This document shows, one piece after another, positions 18,774 through 28,125 of a DNA stretch of 64,000 bases. The position numbers were made by a program, and so were the translations under genes. Source of the stretch: Lachnospiraceae bacterium Marseille-Q4251 (GTDB taxonomy: Bacteria > Bacillota > Clostridia > Lachnospirales > Lachnospiraceae); the NCBI GenBank assembly GCA_018223435.1, contig JAGTTO010000001.1:682001-746000 (forward strand). The letters run 5' to 3'. The notes below the pieces were generated by a model. The model worked only from the letters and a program-made list of their open reading frames with translations. It did not search any database and had not been told where the DNA came from. Position 1 is the first letter of the stretch; each line of letters opens with the position of its first letter.

Positions 18774-19046
18774 TGATACCTACGAATTGCTCCGCTGCGA
18801 AGCAGCTTACGCAAGGTCTCCGCTCCGCTTCGGTCGGTGCTAAACGTGTGCCACTGGCACACAGCACCTACAAACATTCGAAATCCGCTGATTTACTGCG
18901 TAAATCGCTACTGTCTACGCTCCGCTTCGGTCGGTGCAAAACGAACATCCACTGGATGTTCTGCACCTCATGTTTGGCGGGTCCCAAGTTCAAAAGCCTT
19001 ATCGTGCAAGCACGAACAGCTTTTTGACCTTTTGACCCTGGTATCA
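18774..19046 (-). repeat. modular structured repeat, long copy A
   Basis: 273 bp closed by TGATACC (18774-18780) and GGTATCA (19040-19046), read in the orientation opposite to copy B at 45.3 kb. It contains a long hairpin with apex CGTGCTTGCACG, the string CTTGGGACCCGCC, and two hairpin modules absent from copy B. Each module has an outer stem GGTGC/GCACC and a different inner stem: GTGTGCC/GGCACAC (18846-18862) and GAACATCC/GGATGTTC (18943-18961). It fills the ftsW-murA gap. No gene is supported inside. Confidence 0.75.
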
Positions 19047-19077
19047 TAAGGTATGCAGAAAGCAAAGATTCCGTGCA

Positions 19078-20154
19078 TCAGCATTTCCGGCTGATCCCCA
19101 GGACCAGCCCCATCTCAGCCAGAAGGAAAAGAATCGAGGTTCCTCCGTAGCTGACGAAAGGAAGGGTGATGCCCGTATTCGGTATGGTGTTCGTGACCAC
19201 GGCCACGTTTAAGATCACCTGGATTGAAATATGGCCCATGACCCCCGCGGCAATGAGGGAACCAAAAAGATCCGGCGCATGGACGGAGACCAGGAAAAAA
19301 CGCCAGATCAGCACCAGAAAGAGAAGAAGCAGAATCCCTGCCCCCACAAGCCCCAGCTCCTCACAGATGATGGAAAAAATCATATCATTCTGTGCCTCCG
19401 GGACAAAGCCCAGCTTCTGGATACTTCCGCCAAGACCCGTGCCAAAAAGGCCGCCGGAGCCGATGGCATAGAGCCCCTGGATCGTCTGAAATCCTTTCTC
19501 GTAGCTCTCCGGGTCCCGCCAGATCGCAATGCGTTCAAGACGGTAGCTCTCAAGCCCCAGAAAGATTCCCATAAAGCCTGCTCCCGCCCCAAAAAGCCCC
19601 ACGAAGGGAAGATAGAACGGACTGGAGACAAAGACCAGAATCACGGCGATGCCAAGGATAATGACGGCAGTGCTGAGATTACTGGTTCCCACGAGACCAA
19701 CGATGGGCAGAATCAGAACCAGGGTCCGGAAAAGCTCCAGCATCCCCTTTTTCTTCTTCTCTCTTCTGCTGATGGTCCGGGCCAGAAATAAAATCACCGC
19801 CGGTTTCGCAAACTCCGATGGCTGGAAGGATAAGGGCCCGAGGCTCAGCCATCGTCTGGAGCCGTTGATCGAAGCTCCCACAAAAAGCACCAGAGTGGAA
19901 AGGACCAGGGACAGAAGATACGCCGCCCCTGCCCATTTTTCCAGATCATGGTAATCCATTTCCGCCACCACATACATGGCAACAACGCCTAAAATGGTAG
20001 CAAAAAACTGTTTTTTAAAATAACTGGCAGGATCGGAGAACTTCACCTGCCCGTTGTATGCACTTGTGCTTAAAAGGACGGTCAGTCCGAAAACAATCAG
20101 AATGACCACCAGTATCAGGAGTGTGTGATCCATCGTACCCTTTTTCCGGTCCAT
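19078..20154 (-). CDS. ftsW: SEDS glycosyltransferase FtsW
   Basis: Polymerises lipid II glycan strands at the septum with the class B PBP. 358 residues with about ten membrane helices. SEDS signatures are visible: GSRRWLSLGPLSFQPSEFAK and, near the end, PNTGITLPFVSYGGTS. It lies between murD (18 bases) and the structured repeat. Confidence 0.95.
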   Translation of the reverse strand: MDRKKGTMDHTLLILVVILIVFGLTVLLSTSAYNGQVKFSDPASYFKKQFFATILGVVAMYVVAEMDYHDLEKWAGAAYLLSLVLSTLVLFVGASINGSRRWLSLGPLSFQPSEFAKPAVILFLARTISRREKKKKGMLELFRTLVLILPIVGLVGTSNLSTAVIILGIAVILVFVSSPFYLPFVGLFGAGAGFMGIFLGLESYRLERIAIWRDPESYEKGFQTIQGLYAIGSGGLFGTGLGGSIQKLGFVPEAQNDMIFSIICEELGLVGAGILLLLFLVLIWRFFLVSVHAPDLFGSLIAAGVMGHISIQVILNVAVVTNTIPNTGITLPFVSYGGTSILFLLAEMGLVLGISRKC

Positions 20155-20172
20155 GGCACCCCCTGTTTCCTG

Positions 20173-21537
20173 TTACAGCTGATTTACAAACTCTTTGAAC
20201 TCTTTTCCGCGAACCTCATAGCTCGGGAACATATCCCAGCTCGCGCAGGCCGGTGAGAGCAGGACTGCCTCTCCGCTTACGGCATGGGACGCGCAGAACT
20301 CCACTGCTTCCTTGAGGGAATCCACGAAATATACCGGCTCAAAGCCGCATTTTTTTGCGGTCTCGGCGATCTTCTCTCTCGTTGCTCCGAGAAGAACCAG
20401 GCCTTTTACTTTTCCGTCGAAGGCATTGATCCACTCTTCATAGGAAGAACCTTTGTCGTAGCCGCCGCCGATGAGCCAGGTGGGCCGGTTCATGGCCTGA
20501 ATGCCCTTGATAGCTGCATCCGGGTTGGTTCCCTTGGAATCGTTATAGTAGGCAACACCATTTTTTTCCGTCACATACTCGATCCGGTGCTCCACCGCAT
20601 GGAAGCGAACCAGTGCATAGCGGATCTCCTCCAGGCTGACGCCGTAGGCAAGCGCCATGGCAACTGCCGCCATGACATTCTCGAAGTTATGAAGGCCCAG
20701 AAGGTTCAGCTCGTCGGTATCGCAGATCTTTATGGTTTCTTTGCCGTCATTGTAGAAAATCGCGCCGTTTTCGTAGTACATTCCCTGATCTAACTTACGC
20801 GCACTGGAGAAAAATATGACTTTCGTCTTCAGGGTCTCTCCGAATTTTCTTAAGACTTCGTCCTCATAGTTCAGGACGCAGGTATCTTCCGCCGTCTGAT
20901 TGGCGGTGATCAGCTCTTTCACCCTTATGTACTCTTCCATGGTATGATGGCGGTTCAGATGATCCGGCGTGATGTTCAGGATCGCGCTCACCTTCGGGTG
21001 AAAATGCTCGATAGTCTCCAGCTGGAAGCTGCTGATTTCCGCCACCGTAACGGAATCCTCATTCATCTGCTCCACAGCTTCCGTGTAGGGATTTCCGATG
21101 TTTCCTACAACGAAAACGGAGTTTCTCGCATGCTCCATGATGGCTCCCAGAAGGCTGGTGGTTGTCGTTTTTCCATTGGTTCCCGTGATGGCCAGCACGT
21201 CGCCTTTTCCAAAAGCGTAGGCCAGCTCCACCTCGCCCCAGATCTTCAGTCCTTTTTCCTTAAAATGAAGGACCAGCGGAAGGTCCGTGGGAACACCGGG
21301 ACTTAATACAACCAAGGAGAGTTTATCGATCTCTTTCTCCGGCAGATTTCCAATAAAGACCTCGGCCTTTGTGCCCTCTTTCAGGCGGCTTTTCACCTCC
21401 GCCGGGTCTGTTTTTTCATTTCCGTCGTAGAGAACGGGGATGCTTCCCATGTCCTCCAGAAGTTCAGCGGCTCCAATACCGCTCTTTCCCGTGCCGAATA
21501 CCAGCACGCGCTTTTCTTTCAAATCCATGACAATCAT
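20173..21537 (-). CDS. murD: UDP-MurNAc-L-alanine:D-glutamate ligase
   Basis: ATP-dependent Mur ligase adding D-Glu to the cell-wall precursor in the cytoplasm. 454 residues, Rossmann-like N-domain (VLVFGTGKSGIGAAELL), P-loop GTNGKTTTT at 119-127, central ITPDHLNRHHTMEEYI and C-terminal domain (YYNDSKGTNPDA). It is 12 bases downstream of mraY in the division operon. Confidence 0.97.
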   Translation of the reverse strand: MIVMDLKEKRVLVFGTGKSGIGAAELLEDMGSIPVLYDGNEKTDPAEVKSRLKEGTKAEVFIGNLPEKEIDKLSLVVLSPGVPTDLPLVLHFKEKGLKIWGEVELAYAFGKGDVLAITGTNGKTTTTSLLGAIMEHARNSVFVVGNIGNPYTEAVEQMNEDSVTVAEISSFQLETIEHFHPKVSAILNITPDHLNRHHTMEEYIRVKELITANQTAEDTCVLNYEDEVLRKFGETLKTKVIFFSSARKLDQGMYYENGAIFYNDGKETIKICDTDELNLLGLHNFENVMAAVAMALAYGVSLEEIRYALVRFHAVEHRIEYVTEKNGVAYYNDSKGTNPDAAIKGIQAMNRPTWLIGGGYDKGSSYEEWINAFDGKVKGLVLLGATREKIAETAKKCGFEPVYFVDSLKEAVEFCASHAVSGEAVLLSPACASWDMFPSYEVRGKEFKEFVNQL

Positions 21538-21549
21538 GTCCTCCTGAGT

Positions 21550-22524
21550 TTATCGAATAAGCAGAAGCCCTGCGATGCAGAGCAGCATGGTAACAGTGGA
21601 AAATACGGCAACGATCCTTGTCTCGGACCAGCCGCAAAGCTCAAAATGATGGTGAATAGGCGCCATCTTGAAGAAACGTTTTCCTCCGGTCTTCTTGAAA
21701 TAAGTGACCTGAATGATAACGGAAAGAACCTCGATGAGGTAAATCAGACCCACCACCAGAATGATCCAGGGCATGCGGAGCATATAGGCAGAACCTGCCA
21801 CGAAACCGCCCAGTGCCAGAGAACCGGTGTCACCCATAAATACCTGGGCCGGATGCACATTAAAGAGCAGGAAGCCCAAAAGTGCGCCTGCCACAGCTGC
21901 GGTCACAGGCTCGATGCCGCCGCCCAGCGCCAGGGAAGCGATCGTGAAGAAAACAGCTACCACAGCTGTCACGCTGGAAGCCAGGCCGTCCAGACCGTCG
22001 GTAAAGTTGACACCGTTGTCGGTACCCAGAATCGCGAAATAGGCCAGCGGAACCGTGATCCATTTGATATCCAGCACATAGTCCGTGAAAGGAAGGACCA
22101 TCGTCAGACCGCTTTCATCCTTAAAAATCAGATAAACCACAAAAACAGTGGTCACTGCCAGCTGACAGAACAGCTTCTGTTTGGGAAGAAGTCCGTCGGA
22201 ACGCTTCAGCACCACTTTCAGATAGTCATCCAGAAAACCGATGATTCCAAAGCCCAGGGTCAGAAACAGAACCGGAATGATCCGGGGATAACGGCCCACA
22301 AAAAACAGGCAGGTCACCAGGACGCTGATAAGAATGATCGTTCCACCCATTGTGGGGGTTCCCGCTTTCTTCAGATGGGACTGAACGCCCTCGACTCTCT
22401 CTGTCTGTCCGACCTTGAGTCTCCGAAGGAAGGGAATGACGAAAGGACTTAACGCCACGCTGATCGCAAACGCAACGAGCAGCGGGATCATCACGGATTG
22501 AATGATTTCTGTACTTATAACCAT
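21550..22524 (-). CDS. mraY: phospho-MurNAc-pentapeptide transferase
   Basis: Integral membrane enzyme that makes lipid I from UDP-MurNAc-pentapeptide and undecaprenyl phosphate. 324 residues, ten hydrophobic helices, with the acidic motifs GFLDDYLKV and NFTDGLDGLASS and the histidine cluster MAPIHHHFEL. A separate promoter and hairpin precede it. Confidence 0.97.
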   Translation of the reverse strand: MVISTEIIQSVMIPLLVAFAISVALSPFVIPFLRRLKVGQTERVEGVQSHLKKAGTPTMGGTIILISVLVTCLFFVGRYPRIIPVLFLTLGFGIIGFLDDYLKVVLKRSDGLLPKQKLFCQLAVTTVFVVYLIFKDESGLTMVLPFTDYVLDIKWITVPLAYFAILGTDNGVNFTDGLDGLASSVTAVVAVFFTIASLALGGGIEPVTAAVAGALLGFLLFNVHPAQVFMGDTGSLALGGFVAGSAYMLRMPWIILVVGLIYLIEVLSVIIQVTYFKKTGGKRFFKMAPIHHHFELCGWSETRIVAVFSTVTMLLCIAGLLLIR

Positions 22525-22554
22525 TTTGCACCTCTTTGTTATTTAATTCTATTT

Positions 22555-22622
22555 GGAGCTACAGCCCAATTCTGCTTAGCTCCGAATAGTTACAGTATAA
22601 TTCTTTTTTCCCCATTACGCAA
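22555..22622 (-). promoter_or_regulatory. internal promoter and leader hairpin before mraY
   Basis: On the minus strand TTGCGT (22622-22617), 17 bases and TATACT (22599-22594). Downstream GGAGCTA and TAGCTCC (22583-22577 with 22561-22555) form a hairpin in the leader. The sequence GTAACTATTCGGAGC here matches one end of the element at 1551-1693. Confidence 0.45.
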
Positions 22623-22629
22623 GGTTTTC

Positions 22630-24384
22630 TTAACCCGCCTCTGTTTCCGTACTGACCGTTTCCGTTCGTTCCACTCCAAGATAAGGGAGAATATTTGCAA
22701 AAATATCCCGGATCACCGGGGCGGCCACGGTGCCTCCATAGTAGACGCCCTGGGGATTGTGGATCACACAGATTCCCAGAACCGTGGGATTTTCCGCCGG
22801 AGTAAAGCCTAAAAAAGACGAAATATAGCGATGGGCGCTTCTCGGGATCGTCTCCGAAGTGGCGGTCTTTCCGCCGATGGAATACCCCTCAATGGCCGCA
22901 TTTTTCCCCGAACCGGCGCTCACCACCTCCTTTAAAATCCCCCGCACGGTTTCCGAAGTTTTCTCCGAAAGAATCCGCTCCCCCAAGGGGTATTCGAGCA
23001 CTTTTAAGAGGGCTCCGTCCCGGTCCCGTACCTGGATACCGAAATGCGGCGTAACTCTCCTGCCGCCGTTGATGAGGGAACTCACCGTGGCCGCCAGCTG
23101 CACCGGCGTCACCTGGAACGACTGGCCGAAGGAAACCGTCGCCAGCTCCACGAGCCCCATGTTTTCCTTTTTATGCATGATCGTTCCGGCCTCTCCCGGA
23201 AGGTCAATGCCCGTCTTTTTCAGGAGGCCAAACTGCTGAAAATACCGGTAATAGGCATCGATGCCCAGCCTTAAACCCACCGTGATAAAGACCGGGTTGC
23301 AGGAGTTCATGGCCCCATGGACGAAATCCTCGCTCCCGTGACCTCCCACCTTATGACAGCGGATCCTCCGGTCCTCCACGATGCAGTAGCCAGGACAGTA
23401 AAACGAATCCGAAGGATGGACCACGCCCTCTTCCAGCCCCGCGGACATCGTGATGATCTTAAAAACCGACCCGGGCTCGTAGGTATCGTTGATGCAGCCG
23501 TTCCGCCACATCTGGTTTCTGGCATCCTGGATCTCCTGCTCCGACAGCCCCGAGGTATCCATTTCCCCGAGATCAAAGGGATGGTTAAGATCAAACTCCG
23601 GCACATTGACACAGGCGTAAATCTCCCCGTTCCGGGGATTCATCAGGAGAATCGAAACCTTTTCCGCCTGTTTCTCCTCCATGACTTTCAGGGCCGCCTG
23701 CTCCGCGTACTCCTGGATATTCCGGTCCAGGCTGATGATGAGATCCTTCCCCGGAACAGCCTCCTGCCGCGACTCACCGGCATCAGAGAGCTCCACGCCC
23801 CTGGCGTCGGTGAGGGTCAGAATCTTTCCGTTGGTTCCTTTTAAGACCTCCTCGTACTCCGCCTCCAGACCGATGATGCCCTGGTTATCGCTTCCCGTAA
23901 AGCCCAGGACCCGGGAGGCCAGCGTCCCGTATGGATAATAGCGCTTGAAATCTTCATCCACCTTCACCCCGGGCAGATTGTATTCCCGGATCTTATCTCC
24001 TGTCTCCTTCGGCACGTTGGTGCGGATGCGCTCCAGGGCGCTGACCTTTTCCACCCGTTTTCGCACCTGCTCCCCGGGAAGTTCCAGTTCCTCTGTGAGA
24101 ACATGTATCACTTCCTCCTTATCTTTCAACTGATTGTGGACCACAGAAACCGTACAGACCGGCTGATTGTCCGCCAGCACCGTGCCGTTGACATCCAGAA
24201 TCCGCCCTCTAGCCGCCTTGATATCCCGTTCCCTCTCGTGAAGGTCCGTAGCCTTTTTGTGGTAATATTCTGACTGAAAAAGCATGAGATAGCCCAGACG
24301 CCCCACCAGTCCCACCAGCATGGCCGCGCAGAGGAGAAAGACCAGAAGGATCTTTTTCTTGTGAAAAATCTTCAGCGTGGACAT
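22630..24384 (-). CDS. spoVD: class B penicillin-binding protein, SpoVD-like
   Basis: Membrane-anchored transpeptidase; the gene order after pbpB is that of the sporulation PBP SpoVD, which makes spore cortex. 584 residues: one N-terminal helix (about 12-36), a dimerisation domain, and the penicillin-binding domain with SVFK at 306-309 and SCN at 361-363. The third motif reads KTAT at 506-509 instead of KTGT. No PASTA domain is present. Its ribosome site lies in a strong hairpin. Assignment to SpoVD rather than another PBP2 rests on position. Confidence 0.82.
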   Translation of the reverse strand: MSTLKIFHKKKILLVFLLCAAMLVGLVGRLGYLMLFQSEYYHKKATDLHERERDIKAARGRILDVNGTVLADNQPVCTVSVVHNQLKDKEEVIHVLTEELELPGEQVRKRVEKVSALERIRTNVPKETGDKIREYNLPGVKVDEDFKRYYPYGTLASRVLGFTGSDNQGIIGLEAEYEEVLKGTNGKILTLTDARGVELSDAGESRQEAVPGKDLIISLDRNIQEYAEQAALKVMEEKQAEKVSILLMNPRNGEIYACVNVPEFDLNHPFDLGEMDTSGLSEQEIQDARNQMWRNGCINDTYEPGSVFKIITMSAGLEEGVVHPSDSFYCPGYCIVEDRRIRCHKVGGHGSEDFVHGAMNSCNPVFITVGLRLGIDAYYRYFQQFGLLKKTGIDLPGEAGTIMHKKENMGLVELATVSFGQSFQVTPVQLAATVSSLINGGRRVTPHFGIQVRDRDGALLKVLEYPLGERILSEKTSETVRGILKEVVSAGSGKNAAIEGYSIGGKTATSETIPRSAHRYISSFLGFTPAENPTVLGICVIHNPQGVYYGGTVAAPVIRDIFANILPYLGVERTETVSTETEAG

Positions 24385-24390
24385 AGAAAA

Positions 24391-24436
24391 ACCTCCGGAA
24401 AAGCTTTCTATTATGTATAGTCGCTTTTCCGAAGGT
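24391..24436 (-). promoter_or_regulatory. hairpin hiding the spoVD ribosome site / attenuator
   Basis: ACCTTCGGAAAAGC and GCTTTTCCGGAGGT pair over 14 bp with one wobble. The 3' arm contains the GGAGG ribosome site (24396-24392), and five T follow, so it could also stop transcription. The 18-base loop holds TATACATAAT, a possible -10. No convincing -35 was found. Confidence 0.6.
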
Positions 24437-24447
24437 CTATGTGTTTT

Positions 24448-26562
24448 TTATTCTGCCGCGAGATCTTCTCTCGTGATGCCGGCGTTGTCCGGCAGGCCTT
24501 CCTGCTGCTCCTCGTCAGTCTTTTCCGCAGGAGGATTGGAAATGTTGGGGTTGTCTGCCACCTGACTGTCGGCGCTCTGGATGACGTTTCCGTTCTCATC
24601 CGTTTCCGGTGTCTCGGTCTCGGTGATTCGTCCGGCCTCCGCCTCCTCCCGGGTGATGCCGTGTTCTGCCAGCTCCTCGTCGGTGTACTCCTCGGTAGCG
24701 GGAATGTTGAGATACGGCAGAATCTCCATCAGGATCTTTCGGGACATGATGTGGGGATAGCCGCCCTGGGTCTGATCCTCCACGTTGGGCTCATCCACTA
24801 CGGAATAAACCACCACTTCCGGATCGTCGATGGGGGCTGCACCGATAAAGGAAACGATGTATCGTCCTGACCAGCGCTGTCCGGTTTCCGGATTGATTTT
24901 CTCCGCAGTACCTGTCTTACCTCCGATACGGTAGCCCGGAACCCAGGCTTTCTTTCCGGTTCCGTAAAGGACACCCATCTCAAGGGCTTCCTGAAGAACC
25001 TTGGAGGTTGACTCGGAAATCGGCTGGCGAAGAAGAATCGGATCGTTGGTTTTCACCACGCCACTCTGATCGTTGATGATCTGCTTCACCATATGGGGCT
25101 GATAGTAATAACCACCGTTGACTACCGCACTGAAAGCGGCAATCTCCTGGATCATCGTACTGGTAAAACCCTGACCAAAAGTATTGGTGGCCAGTTCTAC
25201 CTCGTGCATGTTCTCCGTCGTATAGAGGCTTCCGATATTCTCATTGGGAAGATCGATGCCTGTCCGGCTTCCGAAATTGAAAAGCCGCTGGTATTTACAG
25301 AATTTCTCCACACCCAGACGATAACCGATCTGCATCAGGGCATCGTTGCAGGAGTTCTGAATGGCCTCCCGTACGGTCTCCATGCCATGACCATTGACAT
25401 TATCGCAGTTGATCCGGGTATCAGTGATAAACTCATAACCATCACAGTAAAACGTGTCATCCGGATTGATGGAACCGGTCTCAAGGGCCGCGGATACGGT
25501 AATCGGTTTGAAGGTAGAACCAAGCTCAAAGGCGTAGGAAACGCAGAAGTTACTCCACATATCGTTGTAAACCACTGCCTGCTCCTCTTCGCTCAAAGCA
25601 TCCACCTCATCCTGATCGTACCAGGAACTCACATTGTAGGGATCGGAAAGGTCATAGCCGTGGTTCGTGGCCATGGCATAGATCTCGCCGGTCTTCGGAT
25701 TCATGACGATGACCGCGATATTCTTGGCTCCGTGGCCGTTCAGCTCCTGGTTGGAGCCGTCGCTGAGTTCTTCATCCAGCTGCTTGATGTATTTCTCCAC
25801 GATCTGCTGGATATTGACATCCAGCGTGGAAACCAGACTGTAACCGTTCTCCGGCTCAATGACGGTCCGCTGCAACTCGGAATCCTCGTTGAGGTAGCCG
25901 AACTCCCGGCCGTTCACGCCATTGAGAACATCGGTATAGTAGGATTCCAGCCCCACAATACCGTCGCTTAAGTCATTGGAGAAGCCCACCACGGTACTGG
26001 CCAGAGATTTCATCGGATATTCCCGGACATAACTCTCTTCAAACCAGATGCCCTTGACATTATTTCTCTGGTTGATCTCCTCTTTCGTGAGATTCTCATC
26101 CGAGGTGGAAATGGAAGCCTCATAGGCGTCCTTCTCTTCCTGGGTGACTTTTTTCTTCAGAACCTGGTACTGGCTGTTCTTTGTGTCCTCCGCTGTGATA
26201 AGGCTTCGTAGCTTCACCGCATCGAGGCCGAAGGAGGAGGCCAGAGCCTGTACCGTCGGCTCCAGATAGGCTTCTTTCTCGTTGACCGCCTTGCAATCCA
26301 GGATCACGGTGTAAACCTTTTCGCTCCGGGCCAGAACATTGCCGTTCCGGTCCTGGATCTCGCCCCGCCGGTAAGGAATCGTCCGGCTGTCGTACTCCTT
26401 CTGGGAGAGCACCTGCTTGGCATATTTATCGCCGCTCTTGATGTTGATATAGGCAATTTTTAAATTTAATATCACTAAAACCAACAAAACAAATGCAAAA
26501 ACGCCCAAGAGCTTTTTTTGCATTTGTTTATCAAATTTCTGCTTTCTTCTTCTTTTTTTCAA
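24448..26562 (-). CDS. pbpB: class B penicillin-binding protein 2B (FtsI type)
   Basis: Septal transpeptidase that cross-links new peptidoglycan with FtsW. 704 residues: basic cytosolic start, one membrane helix (about 18-38), dimerisation domain, then the catalytic domain with STFK 349-352, SCN 404-406 and KTGT 549-552. An extracytoplasmic acidic tail follows from about 635; it includes TDENGNVI at 654-661, also present in FtsQ. It is 17 bases downstream of ftsL. There are no PASTA domains. Confidence 0.92.
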   Translation of the reverse strand: MKKRRRKQKFDKQMQKKLLGVFAFVLLVLVILNLKIAYINIKSGDKYAKQVLSQKEYDSRTIPYRRGEIQDRNGNVLARSEKVYTVILDCKAVNEKEAYLEPTVQALASSFGLDAVKLRSLITAEDTKNSQYQVLKKKVTQEEKDAYEASISTSDENLTKEEINQRNNVKGIWFEESYVREYPMKSLASTVVGFSNDLSDGIVGLESYYTDVLNGVNGREFGYLNEDSELQRTVIEPENGYSLVSTLDVNIQQIVEKYIKQLDEELSDGSNQELNGHGAKNIAVIVMNPKTGEIYAMATNHGYDLSDPYNVSSWYDQDEVDALSEEEQAVVYNDMWSNFCVSYAFELGSTFKPITVSAALETGSINPDDTFYCDGYEFITDTRINCDNVNGHGMETVREAIQNSCNDALMQIGYRLGVEKFCKYQRLFNFGSRTGIDLPNENIGSLYTTENMHEVELATNTFGQGFTSTMIQEIAAFSAVVNGGYYYQPHMVKQIINDQSGVVKTNDPILLRQPISESTSKVLQEALEMGVLYGTGKKAWVPGYRIGGKTGTAEKINPETGQRWSGRYIVSFIGAAPIDDPEVVVYSVVDEPNVEDQTQGGYPHIMSRKILMEILPYLNIPATEEYTDEELAEHGITREEAEAGRITETETPETDENGNVIQSADSQVADNPNISNPPAEKTDEEQQEGLPDNAGITREDLAAE

Positions 26563-26578
26563 TCAAACCACCTGTGTA

Positions 26579-27127
26579 CTATTCCTTCGGTACTTCCTCG
26601 TACTGACGGACATAGTCTTTGTCCTGCTTTTCATAAGTAACGATCTGATCCTGATTGGCATATACCATACCCAGCTCATTGATCGCAATGTCACGGATCT
26701 TATCCAGGTCCACAGAAGAAACGGCCTTGGAATAAGCCGCATCGTTGGACAGCTTCAGATCGCTGTAGGAACTCTCCATGCGGGAAATCTGTTTTCTGGA
26801 TTCCGTCACCTGAGCCTGCAACTTCAGATAATTGACACAGATAAACAGACAGGCTACGGCTACGATACTTAAGAAGGTCACATATCCCTTATTCATCTGA
26901 AAAGCTCTTGCTCTGGCCCTGCGTCTGGCGACGGCCTTCTGCCGGGTCTTCGGACGACTCTGGCTGGTCTTGCGCTTCGGTGTCTGCTGTCTCTTCTCAG
27001 GTGCATGATGCCGCCCGGGCATCTCCTCCGGCACTGCCTGCTCATACTGTGAAAGTTTTCTCACGGCGGTACCTTCGATATAAGCTCCGCTGTTCAATTT
27101 TTTGCGAGTGTTCATCTGGCTCCCCAT
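26579..27127 (-). CDS. ftsL: FtsL/DivIC-like division protein
   Basis: 182 residues: a basic, Gln/Arg/Lys-rich cytosolic part of about 80, one membrane helix (YVTFLSIVAVACLFICVNYL) and an extracellular coiled coil (VTESRKQISRMESSYSDLKL). Size, topology and position between rsmH and pbpB are typical of FtsL, a small divisome protein that stabilises the FtsW-PBP2B complex. The sequence itself is poorly conserved. Confidence 0.85.
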   Translation of the reverse strand: MGSQMNTRKKLNSGAYIEGTAVRKLSQYEQAVPEEMPGRHHAPEKRQQTPKRKTSQSRPKTRQKAVARRRARARAFQMNKGYVTFLSIVAVACLFICVNYLKLQAQVTESRKQISRMESSYSDLKLSNDAAYSKAVSSVDLDKIRDIAINELGMVYANQDQIVTYEKQDKDYVRQYEEVPKE

Positions 27128-27165
27128 GATAACTCCCCTTTCACCCGGTCATTACCTCCGCTAGC

Positions 27166-28110
27166 TCAGAGAATGATCTTCCGTTCAAAAACTCTGAGCT
27201 TGGAACTCTTGGAACGCTTGTTTTCCAGAAGCTCCTCCTCACTCGGAACAATCGGTTTTCTTGTTATAACTTTTCCCTTTGATTTCCGTCCGCAGACGCA
27301 GACAGGAAACTCTTTGGGACAGATACAAGGATCTTCGTTTTCTTTAAAAATATTCTTAACGATCCGGTCCTCCAGAGAGTGGAAGGTGATCACTGCAATC
27401 CTGCCTCCGTCATCCAGAAGATCGATCATATCTCCAAGGGAATCTTTCAGCACATCCAGTTCCCTGTTCAGTTCGATCCGAATCGCCTGAAAGGTTCTTT
27501 TGGCCGGGTGTCCGCCTACGGCACGGACTTTCATCGGAATCGCCGCTTTTATCACTTGAATTAACTCCCCAGTTGTTTCCAATGGTTTTTCACTTCTCGC
27601 GCTGACGATGTGCTTCGCGATATTCTTCGCAAATTTGTCCTCTCCGTAATCACGGATGATCCGATACAGGTCACTCTCGCTGTAGCCATTGACGATATCT
27701 CTGGCCGTCATTTCCTGTCTCTGATCCATCCGCATATCCAGTGGGGCATCCTCCCGGTAAGTGAAACCGCGTTCCGCGTTATCCAGCTGATAGGATGAGA
27801 CCCCCAGGTCCAAAAGAATTCCGTCCACTGCTGTAATGTGTAATTTTGTCAGTTCTGCCTTCATGTTGCAGTAATTACTGCGAATGATGGTCACTTTATC
27901 CTTAAACTCCCCTAAGCGCGCCCGTGCAGCTTCTATGGCAGCTTCGTCCTGGTCGATCCCGATGAGCCGGCCTTTGTCCGAAAGCCTGCGGCAGATCTCG
28001 TATGAATGACCGCCGCCGCCCAGTGTACCATCAACGTAGATACCGTCCGGTCGGATGTTCAGTGACTCCATGCACTCACTGAGCAGTACAGATTGATGTT
28101 TAAATTCCAT
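27166..28110 (-). CDS. rsmH: 16S rRNA (cytosine1402-N4)-methyltransferase
   Basis: Methylates C1402 in the ribosomal P site using S-adenosylmethionine. 314 residues; SAM-binding [14 protein letters not shown] at the start, [29 protein letters not shown], and a C-terminal [11 protein letters not shown]. It is 15 bases downstream of mraZ, the conserved dcw order. Confidence 0.97.
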   Translation of the reverse strand: MEFKHQSVLLSECMESLNIRPDGIYVDGTLGGGGHSYEICRRLSDKGRLIGIDQDEAAIEAARARLGEFKDKVTIIRSNYCNMKAELTKLHITAVDGILLDLGVSSYQLDNAERGFTYREDAPLDMRMDQRQEMTARDIVNGYSESDLYRIIRDYGEDKFAKNIAKHIVSARSEKPLETTGELIQVIKAAIPMKVRAVGGHPAKRTFQAIRIELNRELDVLKDSLGDMIDLLDDGGRIAVITFHSLEDRIVKNIFKENEDPCICPKEFPVCVCGRKSKGKVITRKPIVPSEEELLENKRSKSSKLRVFERKIIL

Positions 28111-28125
28111 ATTGTCCTCCCCTGA

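Noticed and set aside
18980..19040. Possible tRNA-like T-arm (GTTCAAAAGCC) in repeats A and B
   Set aside because: No acceptor stem, anticodon arm or CCA-side pairing fits; the bases belong to a longer hairpin.
18607..19049. Several short plus-strand frames upstream of murA
   Set aside because: They lie wholly in the murA 5' end and structured repeat A, change frame at module edges and have no ribosome site.
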